Assembly (NCBI RefSeq): GCF_029894425.1
Contig: NZ_JARXYJ010000001.1
Span: 310,001-374,000 of the forward strand
Reading direction: 5' to 3'
Source: Streptomyces sp. SAI-127
GTDB taxonomy: Bacteria > Actinomycetota > Actinomycetes > Streptomycetales > Streptomycetaceae
DNA length: 64,000 bases
Of the stretch, positions 8,196 to 17,156 are shown in pieces (positions within the stretch are counted from its first letter, which is position 1; each line of letters opens with the position of its first letter). The notes beneath the pieces are model-generated. The model was not told the DNA's origin. It worked only from the letters and a program-made list of their open reading frames with translations, and did not search any database. A program made the position numbers and the translations under genes.

Positions 8196-9847
8196 TGGGC
8201 AAGGTGATCGAGGCCGACTGGGTCGTCGTCGGCGGTGGCAGCGCGGGAAGCGTGCTGGCCGCCCGGCTGAGCGAGGACCCCACCCAGGAGGTCGTGCTCC
8301 TGGAGGCCGGACCGGACTGGCGTTCCGCCGAGGCCCCGCCCGAGATGCGCAGCATGAACGGCTGGCGGGCGCTGGACGAGACGGCGTGCGCACCGTTCCA
8401 GTGGCCCGGTCTGGAGTCGCGGCGCAGCAGCGCCCAGGAGCGCCGCCCGCACGTACGCGGCCGGGGCCTGGGCGGCTCGTCGTCGGTCAACGGAATGATC
8501 GCCATCCGCGCGCTGCCCGACGACTACGACCGCTGGGCGTCCTACGGCTGTCCCGGCTGGTCCTACGAGGAGATGCTGCCGTACCTGCGGCGCATGGAGA
8601 GCGACACGGACTTCGGCGACCGGCCCCACCACGGCGCCGACGGCCCGATCCCGGTACAGAGGCTCGGGCGCGAGGCGTGGGGCCCCGCCGACCATGCCCT
8701 CGCCGAAGCCGCGCTGGGTATCGGCCACCCGTGGTGCGACGACCACAACGGGCCCACCGGCACCGGCGTCTCGCCCTACGGCATCAACTCCCGCGACGGC
8801 GCCCGGGTCACCGCCAACGACGGCTACCTGGAGCCCGCCCGGCAGCGGCCGAACCTGCGGATCGTGGGTGACGCGACGGTCGACCAGGTGATCGTCGAGG
8901 GCGGTCGCGCGGTCGGTGTGCGAGTGCGCGTACTAGGCACCTGGACGCAGGTCCGCGCCGCGCGGGTCGTGCTCTGCGCCGGGGCCGTGAACTCCCCCTC
9001 GATCCTGCTGCGTTCCGGCATCGGACCGGGCGGCCCGGTGGCGTCGCTGCCGGTCGGAGAGGGCATGCAGGAGCACCCGCTGGCGCTGTTCTGGCTCCAC
9101 CAGCGCCCCGAGGCACGGCCCGGCCTGGACGAACGGCAGACCAACTGCTGTCTGCGCTACTCGTCCGGTCTCGCGGGCGCGAGCGAGAACGACATGATGA
9201 TCGTGTCGATCAACCAGACCCTCGCCCTGCCCGACATGAACGACTCGCACCTGGTGGCCGACGGAGCCCGCGGCACCTGGGGCGGTGCGGGCGGCGGCCA
9301 CGCCTCGGGCGGTCCCGGGCTGCTCTGTCTGTGGGCCAACCAGGAGTTCTCCCGCGGCACCCTGCGCCTGGACTCACCCGACCCGGACGTCCACCCCGTC
9401 ATCGAACAGAACCTCCTGAACGACCCCGGGGACCTGACACGGATGCGGGATGGCGTCCACCGCTGCCTGGAACTGCTCCGCTCCGGTTCGTTCGACACCG
9501 CCTTCGAGCACATCGCCGTCGACCTCGCCGGCACCGGCACCAACGCGCTCACGGACGACACCGCCATCGACCAGTGGCTGCTGGAGACGATCGGCGACAC
9601 CGGCCACATCTGCGGCACCTGCCGCATGGGCGCGCCCGACGACCCGCGCACGGTGGTCGACCCGACCGGCCGCGTGCTCGGCGTCGAAGGGCTGTGGGTC
9701 GCCGACGCCTCGGTCTTCCCCGAGGTGCCGCGGGCCAACACCAACCTGCCGACCATCGCCGCCGCGGAACGGCTCGCCGACCTCATGACAGGTCGCACGA
9801 ACCCGACCACCGCCGTCGAGGACCTGGCCGTACAGGGCGGGTCGTGA
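8195..9847 (+). CDS. GMC family FAD-dependent oxidoreductase (choline dehydrogenase-like)
   Basis: 550 residues, normal for the family. The FAD motif VVVGGGSAGSVLA is at ~10, with LLEAGPDW following. RGRGLGGSSSVNGM is GMC signature 1 and VLCAGAVNSPSILLRSG signature 2. The C-terminal HICGTCRMG holds the catalytic-histidine region, followed by WVADASVFPEVP and NTNLPT. It oxidises a primary or secondary alcohol to aldehyde/ketone, passing electrons to oxygen or another acceptor. ATG 8195 overlaps the stop of the 30-codon ORF; GTG 8192 is also possible. Its stop overlaps the next start by 4 nt (GTGA), so it is co-translated with the sugar-type ABC genes. Confidence 0.93.
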   Translation: MGKVIEADWVVVGGGSAGSVLAARLSEDPTQEVVLLEAGPDWRSAEAPPEMRSMNGWRALDETACAPFQWPGLESRRSSAQERRPHVRGRGLGGSSSVNGMIAIRALPDDYDRWASYGCPGWSYEEMLPYLRRMESDTDFGDRPHHGADGPIPVQRLGREAWGPADHALAEAALGIGHPWCDDHNGPTGTGVSPYGINSRDGARVTANDGYLEPARQRPNLRIVGDATVDQVIVEGGRAVGVRVRVLGTWTQVRAARVVLCAGAVNSPSILLRSGIGPGGPVASLPVGEGMQEHPLALFWLHQRPEARPGLDERQTNCCLRYSSGLAGASENDMMIVSINQTLALPDMNDSHLVADGARGTWGGAGGGHASGGPGLLCLWANQEFSRGTLRLDSPDPDVHPVIEQNLLNDPGDLTRMRDGVHRCLELLRSGSFDTAFEHIAVDLAGTGTNALTDDTAIDQWLLETIGDTGHICGTCRMGAPDDPRTVVDPTGRVLGVEGLWVADASVFPEVPRANTNLPTIAAAERLADLMTGRTNPTTAVEDLAVQGGS

Positions 9848-11379
9848 CCGGGATGACGGACACAGTGACGACAAGCCCGGTGCTGAGCATCACCGGACTG
9901 TCCAAGCGTTTCGGCGGGACCCAGGCACTGAGCGACGTCGACCTGGACATCGCGCAAGGCGAGATCCACGCCCTGGTCGGCCCCAACGGCTCCGGCAAGT
10001 CCACCCTCATCAAAATCCTCGCCGGCTACCACCAGGCCGACGCGGGAGCCGACGCCCGCCTGGACGGCGAGCCCTTCGACCTCGGCTCGGACCACGACCG
10101 GCTGCGCTTCGTCCACCAGGAGCTCGGCCTGGTGGGCGAGTTGAGCGCGATGGACAACCTGGCGCTCAGCCGGGGCTTCGCCCGCAGCCGCCTCGGCAAC
10201 ATCCGCTGGCGCGAGCAGGAGCAGCGCACCGTGGAACTCGTCCACCGGTTCGGCCTGGACATCGACGTACGCCGCCCCCTGGTGGACGCCACGCCCGTGC
10301 AACGCACGGTGGTGGCCATCGCCGCCGCGCTCCAGGGCTGGGAGGCCGACCAGGGCCTGCTGGTGCTGGACGAACCGACCGCCGTCCTCCCGCCGGGCGA
10401 GGTCGGCAAGCTCCTGGACATCGTGCGGGAGGTACGCCGGGGCGGGGCGAGCGTGCTGTACGTGTCGCACCGCCTCGACGAGATCTTCCAGGTGGCGGAC
10501 CGGGTGACCGTCATCCGGGGCGGCCGGCGCATCGCCACCCGGCCCGTACAGGGGCTGACCCCGCAGAGCCTCGCCTCCCTCATGTCGGGCGAGGCGACGG
10601 AGCGTTCCGCCCAGCGCCCGAAGGTCCCGTCGACTTCACGGTCCGGCGAATCCGCGCTTGAAGCCCGGGAGTTGACCGGCGGTCCGCTCCGGGGGCTCGA
10701 CTTCTCCCTGGCCCGGGGTGAACTGCTCGGTATCGCCGGGCTCGCCGGTTCCGGTCACGACGTACTGCCCTACGTCGTGACCGGCGCCTGGCCCGGTGAC
10801 GTCCAAGGGCAGTTGCGCTGTCCCGCCCGGTCGCCGGAGTGGTCCGACGCCTCCCGCGCCGCCCGCCTCGGCATCCCCCTGGTGCCCGGCGACCGGGCCG
10901 CCCACGGTGTGATCGCCGCTTTCAGCGTCGCCGAGAACCTCACGCTGCCGCTGCTGTCCCGGTTCCGTACGGGACGGCGCTTCCTCGACGGCCGGCACGA
11001 GGCCGCAGTCGTCGACGACTGGGTGGACCGGGTCGGGATCCGTACCGCCGGCCGCGACGCCCCGATCACCACACTCAGCGGCGGCAACCAGCAGAAGGTC
11101 GTCATGGCCCGCTGCCTGGCCCTCGAACCCGAGGTGCTGGTGCTGTGCGAGCCGACCGCCGGTGTCGACATCGCCACCCGGCTCCAGCTCTACGACCTGA
11201 TCAAGGAGCAGGCGGCCCAAGGGCTCGGCGTCATCGTCTCCTCGTCGGACGTGGGCGACCTGCTCGCCTTGTGCACCCGGGTCCTCGTACTGCGCGACGG
11301 CCAGGTCGTACGGGAGATCGCCGGCGACGCCATCACCGAGCCGACGCTCGTCCATGCCATGGAAGGAACCGAAGCATGA
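9844..11379 (+). CDS. Sugar-type ABC transporter ATPase, two nucleotide-binding domains (RbsA/XylG type)
   Basis: 511 residues from GTG 9844 (4-nt overlap with the oxidase stop); ATG 9853 is the alternative. Domain 1 (~13-250) has Walker A GPNGSGKST and Walker B LLVLDEPT, but its ABC signature is replaced by TPVQRTVVAIAAAL. Domain 2 (~270-505) has a degenerate P-loop (GLAGSGHDVL), as is common in RbsA, and an intact LSGGNQQKVVMARC with LVLCEPTAGVD. It powers uptake through the permease at 11376. An intact signature in one half and an intact Walker A in the other are enough for at most one composite ATP site. Confidence 0.9.
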   Translation: MTGMTDTVTTSPVLSITGLSKRFGGTQALSDVDLDIAQGEIHALVGPNGSGKSTLIKILAGYHQADAGADARLDGEPFDLGSDHDRLRFVHQELGLVGELSAMDNLALSRGFARSRLGNIRWREQEQRTVELVHRFGLDIDVRRPLVDATPVQRTVVAIAAALQGWEADQGLLVLDEPTAVLPPGEVGKLLDIVREVRRGGASVLYVSHRLDEIFQVADRVTVIRGGRRIATRPVQGLTPQSLASLMSGEATERSAQRPKVPSTSRSGESALEARELTGGPLRGLDFSLARGELLGIAGLAGSGHDVLPYVVTGAWPGDVQGQLRCPARSPEWSDASRAARLGIPLVPGDRAAHGVIAAFSVAENLTLPLLSRFRTGRRFLDGRHEAAVVDDWVDRVGIRTAGRDAPITTLSGGNQQKVVMARCLALEPEVLVLCEPTAGVDIATRLQLYDLIKEQAAQGLGVIVSSSDVGDLLALCTRVLVLRDGQVVREIAGDAITEPTLVHAMEGTEA

Positions 11380-12470
11380 GCACCACCGCCGCCGACCCCA
11401 CCGGCACCGGCCCGTCCCTCGGCGAGCCGACCGAGGCGCCACCCGCCGCGCCGCCGACTCGCCCCCCGCTGGGACGCCGTGCCCTTACGGGACTGTCCTT
11501 CACGAACATCGGCGCGGTCTACGTGTGGATCGTGATCATCGTCGTGTTCTCATTCTGGGCGCCCGACACGTTTCCCACCTGGCAGACCTTCCAGCAGGTG
11601 CTCAACAGCAACGCGGTGACCGGCCTGGTCGCGTTGAGCGTGGTGCCGCCGCTGGCCGCGCGCGTCTTCGACCTGTCCATCGCCTACACGATGTCGCTGA
11701 CCGGAGTCATCACCGCCAAGGTGATCATTTCCACTGACATCGGCGCCGGGGGCGCGATCGCCCTCGCCATGGGCACCGCCCTGGTGATCGGTGTGATCAA
11801 CGGAATCGTCGTGGTGACACTGCGGGTCGACTCGTTCATCGCGACACTGGCGACCGGGTCGCTCATCCAGGCGTTCATCACGATGTTCACCGACGGCACG
11901 TCGATCACCGGCGTCAAACTCCTGCGTGAACCCTTCGCGAGCATCGGGCAGAAGAGCGCGGGCGGCTTCACCATCCCCGTCCTCTACCTCCTGGTGGTGG
12001 CGATCGCGCTGTGGTTCGTCCTGGAGCACACCGCGACCGGGCGCCGCCTGTACGCGACAGGCTTCAACTCGGACGCGGCACGTCTGCAGGGCGTGCCCAC
12101 CGACCGCCTTCGCTTCCTCACCCTCGTCGCCTCCTCTGCCATCGCCGGATGCGCGGGCGTCGTCTTCGCCTCGCAGATCGGCTCGGGCTCGCCAGAAGCC
12201 GGCACGCCCTATCTGCTGTCCTCGTACGCCGCCGCCTTCGTCGGCGCCACCCAGCTGCGCGCCGGCCGCTTCAACTCCTGGGGCACGGTCATAGCAATCC
12301 TCCTGCTGGGCACCGGGACGGTAGGCCTCGGCCTCGCCACCTCCGCCCAGTGGGCCCCCAGCCTGTTCACCGGTCTCGTCCTGATCATCGCCCTGGTCGT
12401 CACCGGCGGACGGCTCGGCCTCCGCACCCGCCTGACCCGACGCCGCGCGCCTCGTAAGGAGGCCGCTTGA
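11376..12470 (+). CDS. Sugar-type ABC transporter permease (RbsC type)
   Basis: 364 residues. A proline-rich cytosolic N-terminus (~1-35) is followed by about eight to ten hydrophobic helices. FDLSIAYTMSLTGVI and VDSFIATLATGSLI match the conserved BPD_transp_2 segments of ribose/xylose permeases, and LYATGFNSDAARLQGV matches the cytosolic coupling loop. It overlaps the ATPase stop by 4 nt (ATGA). With the ATPase and the lipoprotein at 6815 it completes one importer. It appears to be the last gene of the unit, since the following 130 nt hold no recognisable gene. Confidence 0.92.
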   Translation: MSTTAADPTGTGPSLGEPTEAPPAAPPTRPPLGRRALTGLSFTNIGAVYVWIVIIVVFSFWAPDTFPTWQTFQQVLNSNAVTGLVALSVVPPLAARVFDLSIAYTMSLTGVITAKVIISTDIGAGGAIALAMGTALVIGVINGIVVVTLRVDSFIATLATGSLIQAFITMFTDGTSITGVKLLREPFASIGQKSAGGFTIPVLYLLVVAIALWFVLEHTATGRRLYATGFNSDAARLQGVPTDRLRFLTLVASSAIAGCAGVVFASQIGSGSPEAGTPYLLSSYAAAFVGATQLRAGRFNSWGTVIAILLLGTGTVGLGLATSAQWAPSLFTGLVLIIALVVTGGRLGLRTRLTRRRAPRKEAA

Positions 12471-12600
12471 GCGTACTGGCGCAGAGGACTCGTTCCGCAG
12501 CCGCCGTATTCCGGAGCAGGGTCCATCAGCCCCTCGCACGCCGCGCTGGGCCGTGGGAATTCGCTGGTCGGCAGAAGGGCCGGTACGGGATGCTGCACGC

Positions 12601-13185
12601 GTGATCGAGCGAGAAGCCGCCGTTCGGGCTGTCGAAGAACAGCTGGAGCGTGAGTATCAGCAGTGGCGGGCTGTGAGTGCGGACGCGATGCGGATGGCTG
12701 TGGTCCATGTCGAGGAGCACGAACTGGTGTGGATCGTCTACTGGCAGTCCGAGGAGTTCGTACGCACTCGGGACCAGGGGCACATGCTGGTCGGCAATGG
12801 GCCGTACCTGGTCGACCGCGTCGACGGGGGACTGCACCGGATCGGCGTCGTCTCCGCACATACTGGCGAGTGGGAGAGCGACTATCGGGCCCGGATACGT
12901 GGGCTGCCGGTGCGCACCGCGGTAGACGACCTACACGAGGCGCTCTGCGGAGTCGCCGCTGCGCGCGGACGCATGCAGGCTGTGCGGACACTGCGCCAGA
13001 GGCTGCCGATGTTCTCGCCCGCGCAGGCCATCGAGTACGTGAGCGCGCTGCTCGACGGTAGTGCGCCCGCGCGCCTCGTGGCCGTCGCCACCAAGGCACT
13101 CGTCGAGCCTCTCGATCCGGTACTTGCGGTGAAGACCATTCTGAGTGGAGCGGTGATCCGAGCCGGTCAGAGACCCGAGGGGTGA
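12601..13185 (+). CDS. YrhB-domain protein (Imm35-like)
   Basis: 194 residues from GTG 12601; an in-frame start upstream at 12553 would add a poorly conserved tail. The start MIEREAAVRAVEEQL, the HELVWIVYWQ strand and GNGPYLVDRVDGGLHRIG are characteristic of the YrhB/Imm35 domain (~1-105). The rest is helical and of unknown role. Imm35-type proteins are often immunity proteins of polymorphic toxins, but no toxin is present here. The gene converges on the DUF3885 gene, with a 19-nt overlap of their 3' ends, and lies next to a transposase scar. The preceding 130 nt (12,471-12,600) show no gene. Confidence 0.65.
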   Translation: MIEREAAVRAVEEQLEREYQQWRAVSADAMRMAVVHVEEHELVWIVYWQSEEFVRTRDQGHMLVGNGPYLVDRVDGGLHRIGVVSAHTGEWESDYRARIRGLPVRTAVDDLHEALCGVAAARGRMQAVRTLRQRLPMFSPAQAIEYVSALLDGSAPARLVAVATKALVEPLDPVLAVKTILSGAVIRAGQRPEG

Positions 13186-13763
13186 CGGGAAAGCCAGTCG
13201 GCATGCCGATCGCGCATCCGGTCCCGTTCGTCGGGCGTGGCGAGGAAGACGTCGGCGCCACCGTCGTAGGGGTGGTGGATGCGCTGCATGCGGGTGTCGG
13301 TGATGAGGACGCCCGCCACCTTGTCGTCGGCGATGTCTCGGAGCAGCTCGTCGATGCAGCCGCGCCGCCAGGGCCTGCGGGCGGCGAAGAGATGGCAGTA
13401 CGTGCGGAACTCAGGGTCGGGATCGTCCTCCACCAGCAGGCTCCGCCAATACTCGGTGACGGCTTGCGATGAGGGAACCTCGGCTTCGGTCGTCCAGAGC
13501 GGTGTGATCACATACACGTCCGCGCCGGCGAACAACTCATCGAGGACGGTGTTGTAGCGCTCCAGGACGACGGTGTGCTCGCTATCGTCCTCCGCGTACC
13601 GCTGACTGTCGCTTCGCACCAGCTGCTGATGTAGCCCGTCCAGTCGGGCTTGACGAAGTTCGTCCAGTCCGTCGACCGTCTCGAAGGCCACACGGCTACG
13701 ACGCGGGCAAGGGGAATCAACGGCCGCAAGCGCCACCTGGTCGTCGACACCCGCGGCCTCCAC
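13167..13763 (-). CDS. DUF3885-family protein, N-terminus uncertain
   Basis: Up to 198 residues. From YAEDDSEHTVVLERYNTVLDE onward it fits the DUF3885 family: a DPEFRTYCHLFAARRPW block, then HPYDGGADVFLATPDERD and a final HADWLSRHPSGL. The first ~35-45 codons lie over a transposase scar on the other strand and do not look like this family, so the native N-terminus is probably lost or the true start is internal (for example the GTG near 13,618). Function unknown; the family is common in Streptomyces, often beside other orphan genes. No catalytic motif is evident. Confidence 0.6.
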   Translation of the reverse strand: MEAAGVDDQVALAAVDSPCPRRSRVAFETVDGLDELRQARLDGLHQQLVRSDSQRYAEDDSEHTVVLERYNTVLDELFAGADVYVITPLWTTEAEVPSSQAVTEYWRSLLVEDDPDPEFRTYCHLFAARRPWRRGCIDELLRDIADDKVAGVLITDTRMQRIHHPYDGGADVFLATPDERDRMRDRHADWLSRHPSGL

Positions 13764-13808
13764 TCATGGTCACCGAGCGGTGTGGCACAGGCGCTCCGTG
13801 ACGCCTGA
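13694..13808 (+). pseudogene. IS5-type transposase remnant
   Basis: The frame GYDAGKG breaks by one base and continues as INGRKRHLVVDTRGLH, which is the conserved block before the second catalytic Asp region of IS5-family DDE transposases (usual form: K.VNGRKRH.VVDT.G). Only about 35 codons survive, and it ends in TGA at 13,806. It is an insertion scar between the DUF3885 gene and the signalling gene. Confidence 0.65.
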
Positions 13809-13813
13809 CCGTA

Positions 13814-16800
13814 ATGCCCGTATCCTCGTCAATGCCAGGCTCTCTTCCGAGCAACGGAGTGTCGCGGCAGCAAGTGAGGCGAAGCGTGGTTCGGTCCGGC
13901 GAGGAACCCCAGCCGGCGGGACGTGCGACGGACGGCACGGGGCCCGCCAGTCTGCGTGAGCTGTTCCTCCAGGGCGAGCCGGTCGCGGAGGGCGTACGGA
14001 CGTCCATCCTGAATTCGTGGCAGCGCTCGCGCTCCCTGGGCCTGTCGCCGGACACGGTCGACCTGCCCTACCGGGAGGATTTCGACCCGGGAGGCCGTAT
14101 CGTCCGGGCGGCCGTGCCGGTGCTCGACCGGCTGCAGGCCGCGTTCGCCGGGAGCCAGGTCAACATCTCCGTCGCCGACGCGAACGGGACGGTGCTGCTG
14201 CGGCGCTTCGGGGACCCGTCGATGTCCAGGAGCCTGCCGGCCATCCAGGTCGTGCCCGGGTTCGTGTTCGCCGAGCAGGTGGCCGGCACCAACGGCATCG
14301 GGCTGGCCCTGGCGGAGCGGCAGCTCATCCGCGTCTACGGCGCCGAGCACTTCGCGGAGCGCTCGCAGCAGAGCGCCTGCGTCGCGCTGCCCGTCCGGGA
14401 CCCGCTCAGCGGACGCATCGAGGGCGTCTTGTGCCTGGGTTATCCGCGTGGCTTCGAGCGGCCCGCCCTGGGCGTCGCCATCCGCAGGGCGGCGGAAGGC
14501 ATCGAACGACGGCTTCTGGCGCAGAGTTCCGCGCACGAGGGCGCCCTGCTGCGGACGTACCTGGCCGCCGGGGCCGGAACCGGCGCGCCGCATCGCGGCG
14601 TGGCGATGGACGCGCTGGCGAACGAGTTCCGTTCCCGTGACGAGGCGATTCTGAAGGAGAAGGCCGCCGAGCTGATCTCCGGCGCGCAGCGGGGTGCCGT
14701 CGAGGTGGCCCTTCCCGGCGGCCGGCGGGTGACCCTCGTGAGCCGCCCGGTGACGAGCAGCTCCGGCGTGCGGGGCATCGCCATCGAGGCCGTGCTGCCG
14801 GGCGCCCCGGTGGGGCAGCCGCTTGCCGTGCCCCACCAGACGGACGAGCTGTCCACCCTCACCGCCCCGCTCTCGGCCGCGCGTCCGGCGATCATCTTGC
14901 CGCCCGGCCACCTTGAGGCGGTCCGCGGCCCGGTCATCACGGCCGACGGAGACGCAGGCCCGGCCGGGCGGCACGCGAGCGCCGAGCCCGGCGCGGCCCT
15001 CTCGGCGGCAGGCGACGGGCGCCGGGTCGGCCCGGTCGCGGGCGACGGTGACCGGGGTTCCGCCGAGCCGGACGCGGCCGGTGGTCACCACCGGGCTGCC
15101 GAGCCCGGCACGGTCGGCAGGAGTCAGGGCGTCGCCGGGCCCGACACGCTCGGCAGGGGCCAGGACGTCGTTGAGTCGGGCATGGTCGGCAGGAGTCAGG
15201 GCGTCGCCGAGCCCGGCGCGGCCCTCACCACTCGCGGGGGCCAGAGCGCTTCCGAGCCCGGCCCGCCCCTCGCGGCCGGCGGAGGCCGGGGCGAGGCGGA
15301 TGAGATCTCCGAGGCGGCGTTCCCCGCCCGGGCGCTGGTGATGCTGGGAGAGCCGCACGTCGGGGCCTACGCCCTGGCCGCGCGCCGGCGTCTGGAGCTG
15401 CTGTCCGAGGCCAGTACCCGCATCGGCACCACCCTGGACGTGCGCCGCACCGCCGAGGAACTGGCCGAGACCGCGGTCCCCGGACTGGCCGACTTCGTCA
15501 CCATCGACCTCCCCGACGCCGTGCTGCGCGGCGAGGAGTCCGCAGAGCCCCTCGCCGACCTGCGCCGTACGGTCCTGCACGGCATCCGAGAGGGCCTGCC
15601 CTTCACCGCGCTCGGCGAGCGCATCGACTTCGGTCCGACCACGCCCCAGCTGCGCTGCCTCACCAGCAGCGAGGCCGTGCTGGAACCGGACCTGAAGGCC
15701 GCCGCGGGCTGGCTCGCCCAGGACCCCGAGCACACCGCGCGCCTGCTGGCCCACGTCCAGTCCCTCATCGCGGTCCCGCTGCTCGCCCGCGGTGTCGTCC
15801 TGGGCATCGCCAGCTTCTACCGGTTCGGCGCCTCCTTCGGGGACGACGACCGCTCCCTGGCCCAGGAACTCGCCTCCCGTGCCGCCCTGTCCATCGACAA
15901 CGCCCGCCGCTACACCCACGAACGCAGCATGGTCCTGGCCCTGCAGCGCCGGCTCCTCCCCCAGGGCCTGCCCGACCAGGACGCCGTCGAGGTCGCCCAT
16001 CGCTACCTGCCCGCCGAGTCCGACGTGGGCGGCGACTGGTACGACGTCATCCCCCTGTCCGGCTCCCGCGTCGGACTCCTCGTCGGCGACGTCGTCGGCC
16101 ACGGCATGCTCTCCGCGGCCACCATGGGCCGCCTGCGCACCGCCGCCCGCAGCTTCGCCGAGCTCGACTTCCCGCCCGACGAGGTCCTCACCCACCTGGA
16201 CAACCTCGTCGGCCGCCTGGACCGGGAGGACCCGGACGGCAAGGGCGCCGGCGTCATCGGCGCGACCTGCCTCTACGCCATCTACGACCCGACCACACAG
16301 CGGTGCCTGATGGCCCGCGCCGGGCACCCGCCGCCCGCGCTCGTGCACCCCGACGGCACCGTGACCTACCCCGAACTCCCCGCCGGTCCCCCGCTCGGCC
16401 TCGGAGGCCTGCCCTTCGACGCCGCCGAGGTCGATCTGCCCGCGGGCAGTCAGCTGGTCATGTACACCGACGGGCTCATCGAGGACCGGCACCGTGACGT
16501 CGACGAGGTCCTGGAGCAGCTGCGCGAGGCCCTGGCCCGCCCCGAGCGCGCCCCCGAGGAGACCTGCCGGGTGGTCCTGGACACCGTCGCACCCGCGCAC
16601 CCGCACGACGACATCGCCCTGCTCGTCGCCCGCGTCCACGCCACGGACCCCGACCGGATCGCGGGCTGGGAGATGTCCGCCGACCCGGCCCTCGTCGGCG
16701 AGGTCCGGGCGTCCGCCATGCGGTGGCTGTCCGACCGCGGACTGGAGGAGGCCGCGTTCGCCGCGGAGCTGATCCTCAGCGAGCTGATCACCAACGCCAT

Positions 16801-17026
16801 CCGGCACGGCGCGGAGCCCATCCGGGTGCGGCTGCTCTACGGCCGGACCCTGATCTGCGAGGTCTCCGACGCCAGCAACACCGCCCCGCACCTGCGGCGC
16901 GCGGCCAGTACCGACGAGGGCGGCCGCGGTCTGTTCCTCGTCGCGCAGCTCTCGCAGAGCTGGGGCACGCGCTATCTGCCGGAGGGCAAGGTGATCTGGG
17001 CCGAGTGCGGGCTCGACGCCGCGTGA
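13814..17026 (+). CDS. GAF-linker-GAF-SpoIIE (PP2C) phosphatase-HATPase signalling protein
   Basis: 1070 residues if ATG 13814 is used; ATG 13832 is possible. Residues ~60-240 resemble the GAF input module of AcoR-type activators (SILNSWQRSRSLGL, then AGTNGIGLAL). Residues ~370-495 are a Gly/Ala/Pro linker with repeated GRSQGVA units. A second GAF covers ~525-700. A SpoIIE-type PP2C phosphatase covers ~720-945 (DWYDV 741, GDVVGHG 758, HDDIALLV 931). An anti-sigma-type HATPase covers ~955-1070 (ELITNAIRHG 990, GRGL 1037). The family controls anti-sigma antagonists by dephosphorylating and binding them. It sits between two sugar ABC cassettes; the ligand is unknown. Confidence 0.9.
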   Translation: MPVSSSMPGSLPSNGVSRQQVRRSVVRSGEEPQPAGRATDGTGPASLRELFLQGEPVAEGVRTSILNSWQRSRSLGLSPDTVDLPYREDFDPGGRIVRAAVPVLDRLQAAFAGSQVNISVADANGTVLLRRFGDPSMSRSLPAIQVVPGFVFAEQVAGTNGIGLALAERQLIRVYGAEHFAERSQQSACVALPVRDPLSGRIEGVLCLGYPRGFERPALGVAIRRAAEGIERRLLAQSSAHEGALLRTYLAAGAGTGAPHRGVAMDALANEFRSRDEAILKEKAAELISGAQRGAVEVALPGGRRVTLVSRPVTSSSGVRGIAIEAVLPGAPVGQPLAVPHQTDELSTLTAPLSAARPAIILPPGHLEAVRGPVITADGDAGPAGRHASAEPGAALSAAGDGRRVGPVAGDGDRGSAEPDAAGGHHRAAEPGTVGRSQGVAGPDTLGRGQDVVESGMVGRSQGVAEPGAALTTRGGQSASEPGPPLAAGGGRGEADEISEAAFPARALVMLGEPHVGAYALAARRRLELLSEASTRIGTTLDVRRTAEELAETAVPGLADFVTIDLPDAVLRGEESAEPLADLRRTVLHGIREGLPFTALGERIDFGPTTPQLRCLTSSEAVLEPDLKAAAGWLAQDPEHTARLLAHVQSLIAVPLLARGVVLGIASFYRFGASFGDDDRSLAQELASRAALSIDNARRYTHERSMVLALQRRLLPQGLPDQDAVEVAHRYLPAESDVGGDWYDVIPLSGSRVGLLVGDVVGHGMLSAATMGRLRTAARSFAELDFPPDEVLTHLDNLVGRLDREDPDGKGAGVIGATCLYAIYDPTTQRCLMARAGHPPPALVHPDGTVTYPELPAGPPLGLGGLPFDAAEVDLPAGSQLVMYTDGLIEDRHRDVDEVLEQLREALARPERAPEETCRVVLDTVAPAHPHDDIALLVARVHATDPDRIAGWEMSADPALVGEVRASAMRWLSDRGLEEAAFAAELILSELITNAIRHGAEPIRVRLLYGRTLICEVSDASNTAPHLRRAASTDEGGRGLFLVAQLSQSWGTRYLPEGKVIWAECGLDAA
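15112..15209 (+). repeat. Direct repeat encoding the linker of the SpoIIE protein
   Basis: GGTCGGCAGGAGTCAGGGCG and its continuation occur at 15112 and again at 15184, a 72-bp (24-codon) period, with a degenerate half-period copy (CTCGGCAGGGGCCAGGACG) between them. The repeats stay in frame and encode GRSQGVA / GRGQDVV / GRSQGVA. They are likely an expandable linker. Confidence 0.75.
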
Positions 17027-17156
17027 CAGGCGACCGGCCCCATGCCGACCCCTTTGCCGTCCAGTTTCCCGTCCAGGAGGGCGCCCCATCGGTGTCGCGT
17101 CGCTCCGAAGAATGCCTGAAGTGCTGTAGTTTGAGCGGGTGTGCGATGCTCCCGAC

